Source of the DNA: Streptomyces sp. NBC_01717
Lineage (GTDB): Bacteria; Actinomycetota; Actinomycetes; Streptomycetales; Streptomycetaceae
Assembly (NCBI RefSeq): GCF_036248255.1
Contig: NZ_CP109178.1
Span: 6,448,001 to 6,512,000 of the forward strand
Length of the DNA stretch: 64,000 nt
Direction: 5' to 3'
Shown here: one piece after another, positions 1 through 8,418 of the stretch
Layout of the letters: every line of letters starts with the position of its first letter
Numbering within the stretch: position 1 is the first letter of the stretch
Translations under genes and position numbers: made by a program
Notes under the pieces: model-generated
What the model was told of the DNA's origin: nothing
Database searches by the model: none
The model's input: the letters and a program-made list of their open reading frames with translations, nothing else

Positions 1-141
1 TCGCCCTTGAGCCTGTGGGCGGCTCTGCCGTCGCCGCGGTCGCCGACCGGCTGGAAGGCGTCGCCCGACGCCGAGCCCGGCGAGAGATCCACTGGCGCGC
101 TTTCGGGACAGCCGACCAGAATGCAGTGGAGGAGGCCTGAC

Positions 142-861
142 ATGAACGAGCTGCTCAGCCGGGCGATCGAAGCCCACGGTGGGATCACACGCTGGCAGGA
201 ACTGACCCAGGCGCAAGCCACCATCGTCAGCGGTGGCCACCTGTTCGCCGTCAAGGGTCTGCCACAGGATCCCGCGCCGCGCGAGATGACCGTCCGACTC
301 CACGAGGAGCACGCCTCGGTCGAGCCCTTCGGTGCCCCGGACCAGAAGACCGACTTCTCGCCCGGGCGAGTGGCCATCGAGAAGCTCGACGGGCGAGTGG
401 TGGCCGAACGCAAGGACCCGCGGACGTCCTTCACAGGCCACGTCCTGGAGACCCCCTGGGACCCGCTGGACCGCGCCTACTTCAACGGCTATGCACTGTG
501 GACCTACCTGACCACGCCGTTCCTGCTGACCATGCCCGGCTTCACGGTCACCGAGATCGAAGCGTGGCGGGAGGGAGGCGAAGCCTGGCGAGGACTGCGC
601 GCCACCTTCCCGTCCGGGATCGCCAGTCACAGCACCCATCAGGACTTCTACTTCGGCCCCGACCACCTCCTGCGCCGGCACGACTACCACGTCGACGTCG
701 CCGGTGGGTTCGCCGCCGCGCAGTATGTGTACGACTACGCCGAAGCGGACGGCATCGTGCTGCCCACCAGACGCCGGGCCTACCGCCGCGACACCGACGA
801 CCGCCCCGTCCTCGATGAGGTCATGGTCTCGATCGACCTCAGCAGCATCCACTTCAGCTGA
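142..861 (+). CDS. Uncharacterised protein, 239 aa
   Basis: I do not recognise a named family. The ATG at 142 follows a GGAGG at 130-134, so I use it rather than the open frame that runs back to position 7. The protein is soluble-looking, with no signal peptide or membrane segment. It starts with MNELLSRAIEAHGG and is rich in beta-strand-like stretches and aromatic residues (WDPLDRAYFNGYALW in the middle). The pattern recalls LolA/LppX-like barrel proteins annotated as hypothetical in actinomycetes, but that is only an impression. It stands alone, and the next gene points toward it. Confidence 0.75.
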   Translation: MNELLSRAIEAHGGITRWQELTQAQATIVSGGHLFAVKGLPQDPAPREMTVRLHEEHASVEPFGAPDQKTDFSPGRVAIEKLDGRVVAERKDPRTSFTGHVLETPWDPLDRAYFNGYALWTYLTTPFLLTMPGFTVTEIEAWREGGEAWRGLRATFPSGIASHSTHQDFYFGPDHLLRRHDYHVDVAGGFAAAQYVYDYAEADGIVLPTRRRAYRRDTDDRPVLDEVMVSIDLSSIHFS

Positions 862-1076
862 CGGAAGACCTGACCGAAGTCGTCAAGGCTGCGGGCGACC
901 CGCCGCAAGCCTCATGAGGGGCGCCGTCAGGCCGTCGACAATCGTTCCACCCTCTGCGCGCCTCTTTCCCGGCGGGCCGCCCGCCCGCCCGCCTGCTGGG
1001 GGTCCAGGCCTCGGGGCCGAGTTCCCTGACCGACGTGCGGACGTCGGGCACGGCAGCTGTCCCGACGCCGCTGAGA

Positions 1077-1622
1077 TCAGAGCGGAGCAAGGATCATCAG
1101 GACCTCGTCACGGGTGTCGTCGGGTGCGAGTCGCAGGGCTGCCGGCCAGCGACCGATCTCGCGCCATCCGAGCCGTCCGTAGAAGCCCTCGAGCCCCTCA
1201 CCTCCCCGGGCTGCGAGGTGCAGCTGTTCGAGGCCCAGCTCATCGCGGGCGATCTTCCGGAGCTCGTGGACGAGGGCGGATCCGATGCCGCGTCCGCGGA
1301 AGGCGGGGCGGGTCTGCAGATGGTGGACCGTGCCCCGGTGTCCGACGAGCCGGTGAGGATCGCGGTTGAGGACGACCCATCCGGCGAGGAGTCCGTCGAC
1401 CCGGGCGACAAGGAGTCTGCTCCGGTGCGGGTCGAGACGGCTGAGGAGCTGGTCCGCGACAGGGGTGACGTCGTCCTCGCCGACGGGCGGGAACGGGAAT
1501 CCCGCCGCGCCGCCGGTGTTGGTGACCGTGATCCAGCAGTCGATCAACTCCCGCCGGAGTTCAGGGGTGACATCGCGCGGGTCGGCCATCTGTACCACGT
1601 CGAGGGCGCTGTCGTGCGGCAT
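1077..1622 (-). CDS. GNAT family N-acetyltransferase
   Basis: Predicted acetyl-CoA-dependent acetyltransferase of 181 aa; the acceptor is unknown. The acetyl-CoA pyrophosphate-binding motif A is visible as RGRGIGSA (residues 109-116), preceded by the beta-4 strand HHLQTRPAF. The C-terminal FYGRLGW (147-153) is the usual motif B region. The start is uncertain: neither ATG 1622 nor the internal ATG at 1589 has a clear ribosome binding site. It converges with the first gene across about 215 bases in which I see nothing. Confidence 0.8.
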   Translation of the reverse strand: MPHDSALDVVQMADPRDVTPELRRELIDCWITVTNTGGAAGFPFPPVGEDDVTPVADQLLSRLDPHRSRLLVARVDGLLAGWVVLNRDPHRLVGHRGTVHHLQTRPAFRGRGIGSALVHELRKIARDELGLEQLHLAARGGEGLEGFYGRLGWREIGRWPAALRLAPDDTRDEVLMILAPL

Positions 1623-1765
1623 GAGGAGCAGGATGCCAGAGAGGTCCGACAGTCCTCGCCGCGGTCAGGGTCTCGTGGTGCGCTCGCCGCCTTCGGCTTA
1701 CGCGGTTTCCGTGGCCGTCGTATGCGTCGTGACGCTTTCGGTGCCAGGCCGCCGAGGGGGCGGAG

Positions 1766-1963
1766 CTACACGTGATGGCGTGACCTTCCTGGTGCCCCAT
1801 GGTGGTGTCTCGCCTTCTCGCCGGGGCTGGGGGCCCACGTCCGAGCGCATCCGGAGCAGTACCAGTGCCACAGATGCGGGGCGGCCGGTGTCGTGCGACT
1901 GGTGTCGCGCCAGAGTGCCCGGTGATCCAGGCAGTGGGGGCAGTTCGGTGACTGGTGCACCAC
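1766..1963 (-). CDS. Small zinc-ribbon protein, 65 aa
   Basis: A 65-residue protein with two Cys pairs, CPHC near the N-terminus and CSGC about 28 residues later, followed by a His-rich tail (HHH, HH). This spacing fits a zinc ribbon. An AGGAGG (as CCTCCT on the plus strand, 1969-1974) lies 5 bases before the GTG at 1963. That decides the start over a longer open frame reaching 2182, which would overlap the next gene's promoter. Role unknown; a nucleic-acid or protein-binding adaptor is possible. Confidence 0.6.
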   Translation of the reverse strand: MVHQSPNCPHCLDHRALWRDTSRTTPAAPHLWHWYCSGCARTWAPSPGEKARHHHGAPGRSRHHV

Positions 1964-2175
1964 GGCGTCCTCCTGCGTCGATTGGTGGTCAGCGTGGTAC
2001 GGCGGCCGGTGGTTCGGTGTGCTGACCCGCTCTTCCCACTCGTACGGGGGATCCGTGCCGGCAGTCGGGGCCGCGACGCCGTCACCCGAATGGATGCGTA
2101 CAGGTGGTCGCACGGGAACGTGCCGCGCAAGGTCGGTTCTGTCCGGCTTCATCCCGTTCCGGCCCAGGAGTTTCC

Positions 2176-2616
2176 ATGGCACAGACAGCGCCCACGCCCG
2201 GCAGGTCCGCCCGTTCCTCCGGTCCGGGGGACGGCAGCAATCCCTGGGCGGCCGGTGGGGTCATGTTCGCCGGTGTTCTGCTGATGGTGGACGGCGTCCT
2301 GGGGGTGATCAAGGGCATTGCCGGTATCGCGTCCGACGATGTCTACGCACGCATCAGGAATTACACGTTCAAGTTCGACGTGACGGGCTGGGGCTGGATC
2401 CATCTCGTTCTCGGCGTGATTCTTGTCGTGATCGGTCTGGGCATTCTCAAGGGCGCCGGGTGGGCCCGGGTGCTGGGTATCGTGATCGCGGCGCTCAACA
2501 TGATCGCCAACTTCATGTGGCTGCCGTACGTGCCGATCTGGGCGATCATCTCCATCGCCATCGACACGTTCGTCATCTGGGCCCTGTGCACGGACCGTTC
2601 CAAGGTGCTCGTCTGA
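2176..2616 (+). CDS. DUF7144-like integral membrane protein
   Basis: A 146-aa protein with four hydrophobic segments: near residues 25-50 (GGVMFAGVLLMVDGVLGVIK), 75-95, 98-115 and 120-138. It resembles the small four-helix DUF7144 membrane proteins common in Streptomyces, whose function is not known. ATG 2176 follows AGGAG at 2166-2170 by 5 bases, which excludes the longer upstream frame. The next gene starts 29 bases downstream on the same strand, so the two are probably co-transcribed. Confidence 0.8.
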   Translation: MAQTAPTPGRSARSSGPGDGSNPWAAGGVMFAGVLLMVDGVLGVIKGIAGIASDDVYARIRNYTFKFDVTGWGWIHLVLGVILVVIGLGILKGAGWARVLGIVIAALNMIANFMWLPYVPIWAIISIAIDTFVIWALCTDRSKVLV

Positions 2617-2645
2617 GTGCTGGTCGTGACGGAGGACGTGCACTC

Positions 2646-3995
2646 ATGGCTGCTGCATCCGATCCGTCGGAAGAGCTCGTCGCTCTTGCCGCCGAGGCGT
2701 ATGTCTACGGGTATCCGCTGGTCTTCGACCTCTCGACGGCTGAGGACTTCATGCAGGTGGGTGTCGGCCCGCTGGCGCCGACCCCGTTCAATCACTTCGC
2801 GCACCCGGGCCGATCGGCGGACCCCGGCACCCCCTGCGCCTCCGTCGGCGACGACACGCTCTGCTCGGTCGCCCAGCTCGACCTCTCCGGCGGGCCGATC
2901 CGGCTGCATGTCCCCGACACCGGCAGTGCGTACTACGTACTGCAGTTCGTGGACACCTGGACCAACAACTTCGCGTACGTCGGCCGCCGCGCCACCGGTA
3001 CGGATGAGGGCGACTGGCTCGTCGTGCCGCCGGGCTGGGCAGGCAGTGAGCCCGCTGGGGTGCGTGGGGTGATCGACGCGCCGACCTCCGTGGTCTCCGT
3101 CGTCGGCCGCATCGCCTGTGACGGCCCCGACGACGTGGAGCGGGTCCGGGCGCTGCAGAAACAGCTCACGCTCACGCATCTCGAACCCGGGACGCACCGC
3201 ACGGGGCTGCCCGCGCCCGACATCGACGTACCGGAGCAGCTGCGCTTCTTCGAGCAGCTCAGGGTGTGGATGGCCGACTTCCCGCCGGCTGCCGCCGACT
3301 GTGCGTACCAGGACAGGTTCCAGCCGCTGGGGCTGCTGGAGGAGGGGCCTTCGCCGTACGTCTCCGCCGATCCCGTCCTCGTACGCGCACTCGTCGAGGG
3401 GATGGAGCGCGGCAGGGCGCGCGTGGCGGAGGCCGGGCGGCCGGGTGCGGCGGACGGTGGGCGCTGGGTGATGGATCCGCATCTCTTCGACTACAACCTC
3501 GACCGTTTCGGGGTGGGGACGATCGACTCGCCGGAGTGGAAGATGGCCGACCGGGAGGCGTCCTACCTGGTCAGGGCGGTGGCGGCACGCGTCGCGCCGT
3601 GGGGGACCCATGGGTACGAGGCCGTGTTCGCACACACCGCCCACGACGCCGACGGTCATCGGCTGAACGGCGCCCACTCCTATGTGCTGCGCTTCGAGCA
3701 GCCGCCGCCGGTCGGGGCGTTCTGGTCCTTGACCATGTACGACGCCCCGGACGGCCGCCTCGTCGAGAACCCGGCGCGCCGGTACGCGATCGGTGACCGT
3801 ACGCCCGGGCTGGTGCGTGCGGACGACGGGTCGCTGACCGTTCACCTGGGGAAGGAACGCCCTGCGGACCCCGCGGCGGCGGCGAACTGGCTGCCCGCGC
3901 CCGACGGGGACTTCCGGCCCGTGCTCAGGCTCTACACGCCGGGGCGTGCGGTGCTCGACGGCAGTTACCGGATCCCCGCGGTCGAGCGGGGCTGA
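2646..3995 (+). CDS. DUF1254/DUF1214 domain protein
   Basis: A 449-aa protein with the two-domain layout of this family. The N-terminal DUF1254 opens with EAYVYGYPLVF and contains a PFNHF segment; the C-terminal DUF1214 region carries FWSLTMYDAPDGRLVENP and ends with the usual KERP...NWLPAP...F.P.LRLYTP pattern. There is no signal peptide, unlike many proteobacterial members. The enzymatic role of the family is not established. ATG 2646 has GGAGG at 2631-2635. It lies 29 bases after a small membrane protein gene and is probably in one transcript with it. Confidence 0.85.
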   Translation: MAAASDPSEELVALAAEAYVYGYPLVFDLSTAEDFMQVGVGPLAPTPFNHFAHPGRSADPGTPCASVGDDTLCSVAQLDLSGGPIRLHVPDTGSAYYVLQFVDTWTNNFAYVGRRATGTDEGDWLVVPPGWAGSEPAGVRGVIDAPTSVVSVVGRIACDGPDDVERVRALQKQLTLTHLEPGTHRTGLPAPDIDVPEQLRFFEQLRVWMADFPPAAADCAYQDRFQPLGLLEEGPSPYVSADPVLVRALVEGMERGRARVAEAGRPGAADGGRWVMDPHLFDYNLDRFGVGTIDSPEWKMADREASYLVRAVAARVAPWGTHGYEAVFAHTAHDADGHRLNGAHSYVLRFEQPPPVGAFWSLTMYDAPDGRLVENPARRYAIGDRTPGLVRADDGSLTVHLGKERPADPAAAANWLPAPDGDFRPVLRLYTPGRAVLDGSYRIPAVERG

Positions 3996-4063
3996 GGCCG
4001 GTCCGGGTCCGGGGGTGCCCGCTTGCCGGGGGCGATGTCAGTGGGCCGGTACACACTGGAGGC

Positions 4064-4291
4064 ATGTGCCGCAGCATCAAGACCCTTCGCCCGCCCGTCA
4101 TCCCCGAAGAGGCCACCGAGGAGGACATCCGGGCCGCCGCCCTGCAGTTCGTACGCAAGGTGTCCGGCTTCCGCGCTCCGGCCGCGCACAATCAGGAGGT
4201 GTTCGACCGGGCCGTCGACGAGATCGCCGAAGCGACCGCCCGACTGCTGGACGGTCTTGAGGTGCGGGGGGCGCCCGTCAGGACGTCTTAG
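4064..4291 (+). CDS. DUF2277 family protein, 75 aa
   Basis: Begins MCRSIKTLRPP and contains the helix EEDIRAAALQFVRKVSGF, both hallmarks of DUF2277, a small family of unknown function common in actinobacteria (a HEAT-like or ligand-binding role has not been shown). Full length for the family. Its last 14 bases overlap the end of the convergent DedA-like gene. Confidence 0.85.
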   Translation: MCRSIKTLRPPVIPEEATEEDIRAAALQFVRKVSGFRAPAAHNQEVFDRAVDEIAEATARLLDGLEVRGAPVRTS

Positions 4292-4952
4292 GTGCCGAAG
4301 CCGCCGCTGGGGCTGTCGCGGGGGTGGCTGCTGTCGCTCCGGGGCGGCGCATCAGGTACGCGGCCAGCGCGCCGGCCACGAACAGGGCCAGCACCGAGAC
4401 CGCCGTGCCCAGCCATGTCGTGCCGAGCCACTGGCCGCCGAAGTAGCCGAGGCCCACGCTGTAGCCCGCCCAGGCCACGCCGGCCAGCGCAGACCAGGGC
4501 AGGAATTCCTTCACCTTGCGGTGCGCCGCGCCCGCGCCCAGGGAGACGACCGAGCGGCCTGCCGGGGCGAAGCGGGCGATGACGACGAGGATGCCGCCGC
4601 CGCGGCCCAGGGCCGCGCCGAGACGTTCCTGTGCGGTGGTGAGGCGACGGGAGCGGGCGATGGCGCGGTCCAGCCGGTCGCCGCCGCGCCAGGCCAGGCG
4701 GTACGCGACGAGGTCGCCGAGCACCGAAGCGGTGGCCGCGCTCAGGATCAGCGCGAGGAGCGATGGAACCTGGGGGACCTCTCCGGCGGAGCCGGCTGCG
4801 ACCGAGGTCGTGCCGGCGGCGGCAGCTGTGGCCGCCGTGATCACCAGGACCCCGCTGGGCAGCACGGGCAGGAAGACGTCCAGGAGCACCGAGAGGGCGA
4901 CCACCGCATAGATCCATGGGCTGCCGGTCAGCGCACCCATACTCTCGAGCAC
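4278..4952 (-). CDS. DedA/VTT-type membrane protein
   Basis: A 224-aa polytopic membrane protein of the DedA (VTT, SNARE-associated) superfamily, implicated in other bacteria in flipping polyprenyl-phosphate or phospholipid. Visible features are an N-terminal re-entrant segment with DVFLPVLPSGVLV and the internal family motif around RFAPAGRSVVSLGAG (about residues 125-140), followed by two hydrophobic helices. The Ala/Pro-rich C-terminal tail is not conserved in the family. It overlaps the convergent DUF2277 gene by 14 bases. The family assignment is good, the substrate is inferred. Confidence 0.8.
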   Translation of the reverse strand: MLESMGALTGSPWIYAVVALSVLLDVFLPVLPSGVLVITAATAAAAGTTSVAAGSAGEVPQVPSLLALILSAATASVLGDLVAYRLAWRGGDRLDRAIARSRRLTTAQERLGAALGRGGGILVVIARFAPAGRSVVSLGAGAAHRKVKEFLPWSALAGVAWAGYSVGLGYFGGQWLGTTWLGTAVSVLALFVAGALAAYLMRRPGATAATPATAPAAASAPKTS

Positions 4953-5095
4953 CTTCGCGTACTCCCCGTTCGTTCCAACGCCGCGACGTCGCAGGGGAGC
5001 GGCAGGGGCGGCAGGGCCAGCTGTACAGCGTACGCCTGCCGTTTACCCGTACATCATTACGCGCGGTGGATGTTGTGCACCTCACGTGTCACATG

Positions 5096-5137
5096 TGCCG
5101 CGCCTGCCCCACGGGGACCGGTGGGGCAGGCGCGGCA
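5096..5137. terminator. Strong intrinsic terminator hairpin
   Basis: A perfect 17-bp inverted repeat (TGCCGCGCCTGCCCCAC at 5096-5112 against 5121-5137) with an 8-base loop. It lies 20 bases beyond the stop of the leftward DoxX gene and upstream of the DedA-like gene. No U-tract, as is common in Streptomyces. Confidence 0.8.
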
Positions 5138-5157
5138 GCACGGGACACGCCGGAGGC

Positions 5158-5616
5158 TCAGGCCGCGACCGCCGGTGCCTGCTCGCGGGTGCGGTCCTCG
5201 CTGGGCTCCGCGTCACTCCGCCGTGCGAACAGCCGGTCCACGGCCAGGGAGCCGGGGCCGGTGAAGACCAGCAGCAGGAACACCCAGCAGAAGACCGCGG
5301 ACGGCTCGCCGCCGTTCTGCAGCGGGAAGAGTGCCTCGGGCTGGTGGACCTTGAAGTACGCGTACGCCATGGAGCCGGAGGCGACGAAGGCGGCGATACG
5401 GGTGCCGAGGCCCAGGACGATCAGGGTGCCGCCGACCAGCTGGATGAGCGCCGCGTACCAGCCCGGCCAGGTGCCGGTGGGTATGGAGCCGCCGCCCATG
5501 GCGCCGCCGAGCACGCCGAAGAGCGAGGCGGCGCCATGGCAGGCGAAGAGCAGGCCGATGACGATCCGGAACAGGGCGAGAGCGTGGGGTTGTGCACGGT
5601 TCAGGCGTGCGTACAT
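5158..5616 (-). CDS. DoxX family membrane protein
   Basis: A 152-aa four-helix membrane protein of the DoxX/MauE group. It shows the family opening ALFRIVIGLLFACHGAASLF, then a glycine-rich second segment, and LVGGTLIVLGLGTRIAA. DoxX members are quinone- or redox-linked membrane proteins; in Mycobacterium a DoxX partners with superoxide dismutase and a thiol enzyme. A probable iron box lies 50 bases upstream of the ATG (5666-5684), suggesting iron-dependent control by a DtxR-type repressor. A strong terminator follows the gene. Confidence 0.85.
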   Translation of the reverse strand: MYARLNRAQPHALALFRIVIGLLFACHGAASLFGVLGGAMGGGSIPTGTWPGWYAALIQLVGGTLIVLGLGTRIAAFVASGSMAYAYFKVHQPEALFPLQNGGEPSAVFCWVFLLLVFTGPGSLAVDRLFARRSDAEPSEDRTREQAPAVAA

Positions 5617-5665
5617 GGGGGGAGGGCTCCTTCGGTCGGTGGGGGACGAGAACCGATTGAGCGCC

Positions 5666-5684
5666 TCAGGTTAGGGTGACCTCA
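5666..5684. promoter_or_regulatory. Probable DmdR/IdeR iron box
   Basis: The 19 bases TCAGGTTAGGGTGACCTCA match the actinobacterial iron-box consensus TTAGGTTAGGCTCACCTAA at 15 of 19 positions by my count, including the AGGTTAGG and ACCT cores. It sits 50 bases before the DoxX start, where a repressor would block transcription. The convergent PhoD-like gene ends at 5731, so the box can serve only the DoxX gene. Confidence 0.6.
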
Positions 5685-5730
5685 CCAGTGCTTGCAAGTT
5701 CAACATTTTGCCGACTGGCTGAAAATTTAC

Positions 5731-7437
5731 CTACTCGCCGACGGTCAGTGTCTGCTCCAGCACCGTCTCCAGCTGCGCACCTGTGGCCTTCTCTTTGGCC
5801 TGAACCAATGTCAGCGCGGCATTCCGGCCATGCAGCGTCAGCGTCATCAGCTGATTGCCGAACCACGGTCCGCCGGTCTTCCGCCACCGGATCGGTGCCG
5901 GGCCTGTCCGGCCGTGCCGCGCCAGCAGCCGGCCGAGCCGCCGCCCTGCCCGGCTCCAGCCGAAACGGAACCCCGCTTTGAGCAGTCCGGGGACCGAGTT
6001 GTGCACGGGAGAGCAGGTCAGCTGCAGGATGCGCGCCCCGGGGTCGGTGTCCGGCGCGTCGGCCGGCCACGTGGGCTGCGCGATGTACGCATGGTGCACA
6101 TCGCCTGACAGCACACAAACCGTCGCCGGGGCGTCCGGTCCGCTTCCTGCCTCCCTGATCAGCTCCGTCAGCCGACGGAAGGAGTCGGGGAAAGCCGCCC
6201 AATGCTCCAGGTCGGAGCGGCGCCGCAGATTCTCGCCGAACCGCGCCCATCGTCCATCGGGCCCGCCCCGCTCGCCCCGGCACAGCGCGGCGTTCCACTC
6301 CTCCGCGTCATGGATGAGCGGGGGCAGCAGCCACGGCAGCGAGGTGCCGATCAGGAGATGGTCGTACGAACCGGGGTCGGCGAGAGCCTCCTCGCGCACC
6401 CAGTGCGCCTCCTTGTCGTCGAGCATCGACCGGCTCTCCTCGTCGAGTACGCGGGCCGCTCGGGTGTCCACCATCAGCAGCCGTACTCGGCCGAAAACAC
6501 GGCGGTAGCTCCAGCGGGTGCGCGTGGGGTCGGCGTCCGCCTCGGCGGCGAAACGGCGCAGCACCTCGGTGCCGTCCGGATCGGCGCGGACGGCCGCGTA
6601 GACCGGGTCGGCGGCCAGAGCGGCGGGGGAGAGGTTGCCGAGGTGCTGATAGACCCAGTACGACGCCAGTCCGCTGACGATCCGCTCGTGCCACCAGGGG
6701 GTCGAACGGATGGAGGCGAGCCATGCGGCGCTGGTGTTCCAGTCGTCCACCACATCGTGGTCGTCGAAGATCATGCAGCTGGGGACGGTGGAGAGCAGCC
6801 AGCGAACCTCGGGGTCGCGCCAGGACTCGTCGTAGAGGTGGGTGTACTCCTCGTAGTCCGCGACCTCGGCGCCCGGCGGCTCCGCGAGGTCCCGGCGCGC
6901 GGCGAGGCGGCTGCGGGTCGCCTTCGACGTCTCGTCCGCGTACACCTGGTCGCCGAGGAGGAGCAGGACGTCGGGGCGTGCGGCGCCGGGATCGGCGGCG
7001 AGCCGGGCGGCAAGGGTGTCGAGCGCGTCGGGGCCGGCGGCGTCCCGCTCGCCGATGGGGGGAGCGGCCCAGCGGCAGGATCCGAAGGCGATCCGGACGG
7101 GCGTCGGCTCTGCGTTCCCGTCCGCCGCGGAGGGGGCGGGGGATATCGGGGGTGTGGTGATCGTGCTCGCGGGGAATCCGGAGTCCTCGAGCGGCCAGAC
7201 CTTACGGCCGCCGAGCAGCACCTCGTACGCCGTGGTCGAGCCCGGTGTCAGGCCCGTCACGACCACCAGCGCGTAGTGGTGACCCGCGATCGCGAACGTC
7301 CGGGAGGAGCCCGACGCGACGTCCGCGCACCGGACTTCGGCCGTGGTCGGCCGGTCGGCCTCGACCCAGACGGTCGCGGTGGAACCCGTCTCCCAGTCGA
7401 CGTACCGCAGTAGTGGTCCCAGGCGCAGTCCGGCCAT
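5731..7437 (-). CDS. PhoD-like metallophosphatase
   Basis: Predicted alkaline phosphatase D family enzyme (568 aa) hydrolysing phosphomonoesters or diesters with a Ca/Fe-type metal centre. Visible in order: an N-terminal beta-sandwich domain, then FGSCR (118-122), GDQVYAD (162-168), DDHDVVDDW (225-233) and the C-terminal SGDVHHAY metal motif near 405. No Tat or Sec signal is present, so unlike classical PhoD it is probably cytoplasmic. ATG 7437 has AGGAGG 7 bases upstream, which rules out the longer frame to 7482. I see no PHO-box repeats (GTTCACC-like) upstream. Confidence 0.85.
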   Translation of the reverse strand: MAGLRLGPLLRYVDWETGSTATVWVEADRPTTAEVRCADVASGSSRTFAIAGHHYALVVVTGLTPGSTTAYEVLLGGRKVWPLEDSGFPASTITTPPISPAPSAADGNAEPTPVRIAFGSCRWAAPPIGERDAAGPDALDTLAARLAADPGAARPDVLLLLGDQVYADETSKATRSRLAARRDLAEPPGAEVADYEEYTHLYDESWRDPEVRWLLSTVPSCMIFDDHDVVDDWNTSAAWLASIRSTPWWHERIVSGLASYWVYQHLGNLSPAALAADPVYAAVRADPDGTEVLRRFAAEADADPTRTRWSYRRVFGRVRLLMVDTRAARVLDEESRSMLDDKEAHWVREEALADPGSYDHLLIGTSLPWLLPPLIHDAEEWNAALCRGERGGPDGRWARFGENLRRRSDLEHWAAFPDSFRRLTELIREAGSGPDAPATVCVLSGDVHHAYIAQPTWPADAPDTDPGARILQLTCSPVHNSVPGLLKAGFRFGWSRAGRRLGRLLARHGRTGPAPIRWRKTGGPWFGNQLMTLTLHGRNAALTLVQAKEKATGAQLETVLEQTLTVGE

Positions 7438-7460
7438 GAGGTGTCCTCCTCGCGTCGTTC

Positions 7461-7499
7461 CGTACGGACGGGGCCCGTGCACGTACGGACGAAGCCCGT
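7461..7499. repeat. Tandem 18-bp near-repeats, 21-bp period
   Basis: CGTACGGACGGGGCCCGT (7461-7478) recurs with two changes at 7482-7499, two helical turns apart, just upstream of the PhoD-like gene. It could be a paired regulator site on one DNA face. No known consensus recognised. Confidence 0.35.
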
Positions 7500-7557
7500 C
7501 GCGTGCGAGCGGGCTCCGTACCGTACGGAACGGCGGGGGAGGGGTGAGCGGTTCCGG

Positions 7558-8202
7558 TCAGCAGCCGTTGAGAACGGACTGGAGCGCGCTCTTCTCCGCC
7601 GAGTCGACGGTCAGGTTGTAGTAGTGCTTCACGTGTACCCAGGCGCGCGCGTAGGTGCAGCGGTAAGCGGTGCGCGAAGGCAGCCACGTCGCCGGATCCT
7701 GGTCGCCCTTGGACTGGTTGACGTTGTCCGTGACCGCGATGAGCTGCGGGCGCGTCAGGTCGTTGGCGAAGGACTGGCGTTGTGCGGTGGTCCAGCTGCT
7801 CGCGCCCGAGCGCCAGGCCTCGGCGAGCGGGACCATGTGGTCGATGTCCAGGTCGGAAGCGGCGGTCCAGCTGGCACCGTCGTACTCCGAGTACCAACTG
7901 CCGCTGACGGCCGTGCAGCTGGAGTTCTGCGTCACGTTCGTGCCGTCCCGCTTCAGGACGACCTCGCGGGTGTCGCAGGCGCCCGACTGGGTTATCCAGT
8001 GCGGGAACAGGTCCCGGCTGTAGCCGGTCGACGAGCCTTCCGCCTTGACGGTCAGCTGGCTCAGGTAGGTGCGGGCGGTGGACGCGGCGACCGGCGTGGG
8101 CATGGCGGCCTGGGCGGTGGGCGCGGTGAGCAGTCCGCTGGTTGCGGCAAGTGCGGCGGATGCGACGACGACGCCGATGCGACGCGCGTAGACACCTGAC
8201 AT
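7558..8202 (-). CDS. Secreted HNH-type nuclease (DUF1524)
   Basis: A 214-aa exported protein with a Sec signal peptide (residues 1-32, ending TAQAA). The HNH/DUF1524 core shows DIDHMVPLAEAW (119-130) and NQSKGDQDPATWLP (162-175), with TRPQLIAV between, supplying the catalytic His and metal ligands. Four Cys (76, 96, 182, 214) could form two disulfides, fitting an extracellular DNase/RNase. ATG 8202 has AAGGGA upstream; the earlier in-frame ATGs would put extra residues before the signal peptide. Streptomyces secrete similar nucleases during nutrient scavenging. Confidence 0.85.
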   Translation of the reverse strand: MSGVYARRIGVVVASAALAATSGLLTAPTAQAAMPTPVAASTARTYLSQLTVKAEGSSTGYSRDLFPHWITQSGACDTREVVLKRDGTNVTQNSSCTAVSGSWYSEYDGASWTAASDLDIDHMVPLAEAWRSGASSWTTAQRQSFANDLTRPQLIAVTDNVNQSKGDQDPATWLPSRTAYRCTYARAWVHVKHYYNLTVDSAEKSALQSVLNGC

Positions 8203-8418
8203 GCGAACTCCCTTGATGTGGGGGATCTTGGGCGGGCGACCTGTGGACCCGGCCATCGTGGCGGCGCCAGGTTTCTGTGGGGTGGGCGCCAGGTAACAGA
8301 GTGGCGACATGTGCACGTCACATCAAGGGGTGTGACAGGGCTGACGCACCGACAGTTCGGGGCTGCGGAAAACCGATTCGTACCGGATGCCGGAATGGGC
8401 CCGACCTATGGTGGCCGC

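Noticed and set aside
1766..2182. Longer 138-aa form of the zinc-ribbon gene
   Set aside because: The AGGAGG-GTG at 1963 is a far better start and the extension has no conserved features and runs into the divergent gene's promoter.
7438..7557. PHO box before the PhoD-like gene
   Set aside because: The 18-bp tandem repeats do not match the GTTCACC direct-repeat pattern of PhoP binding sites.
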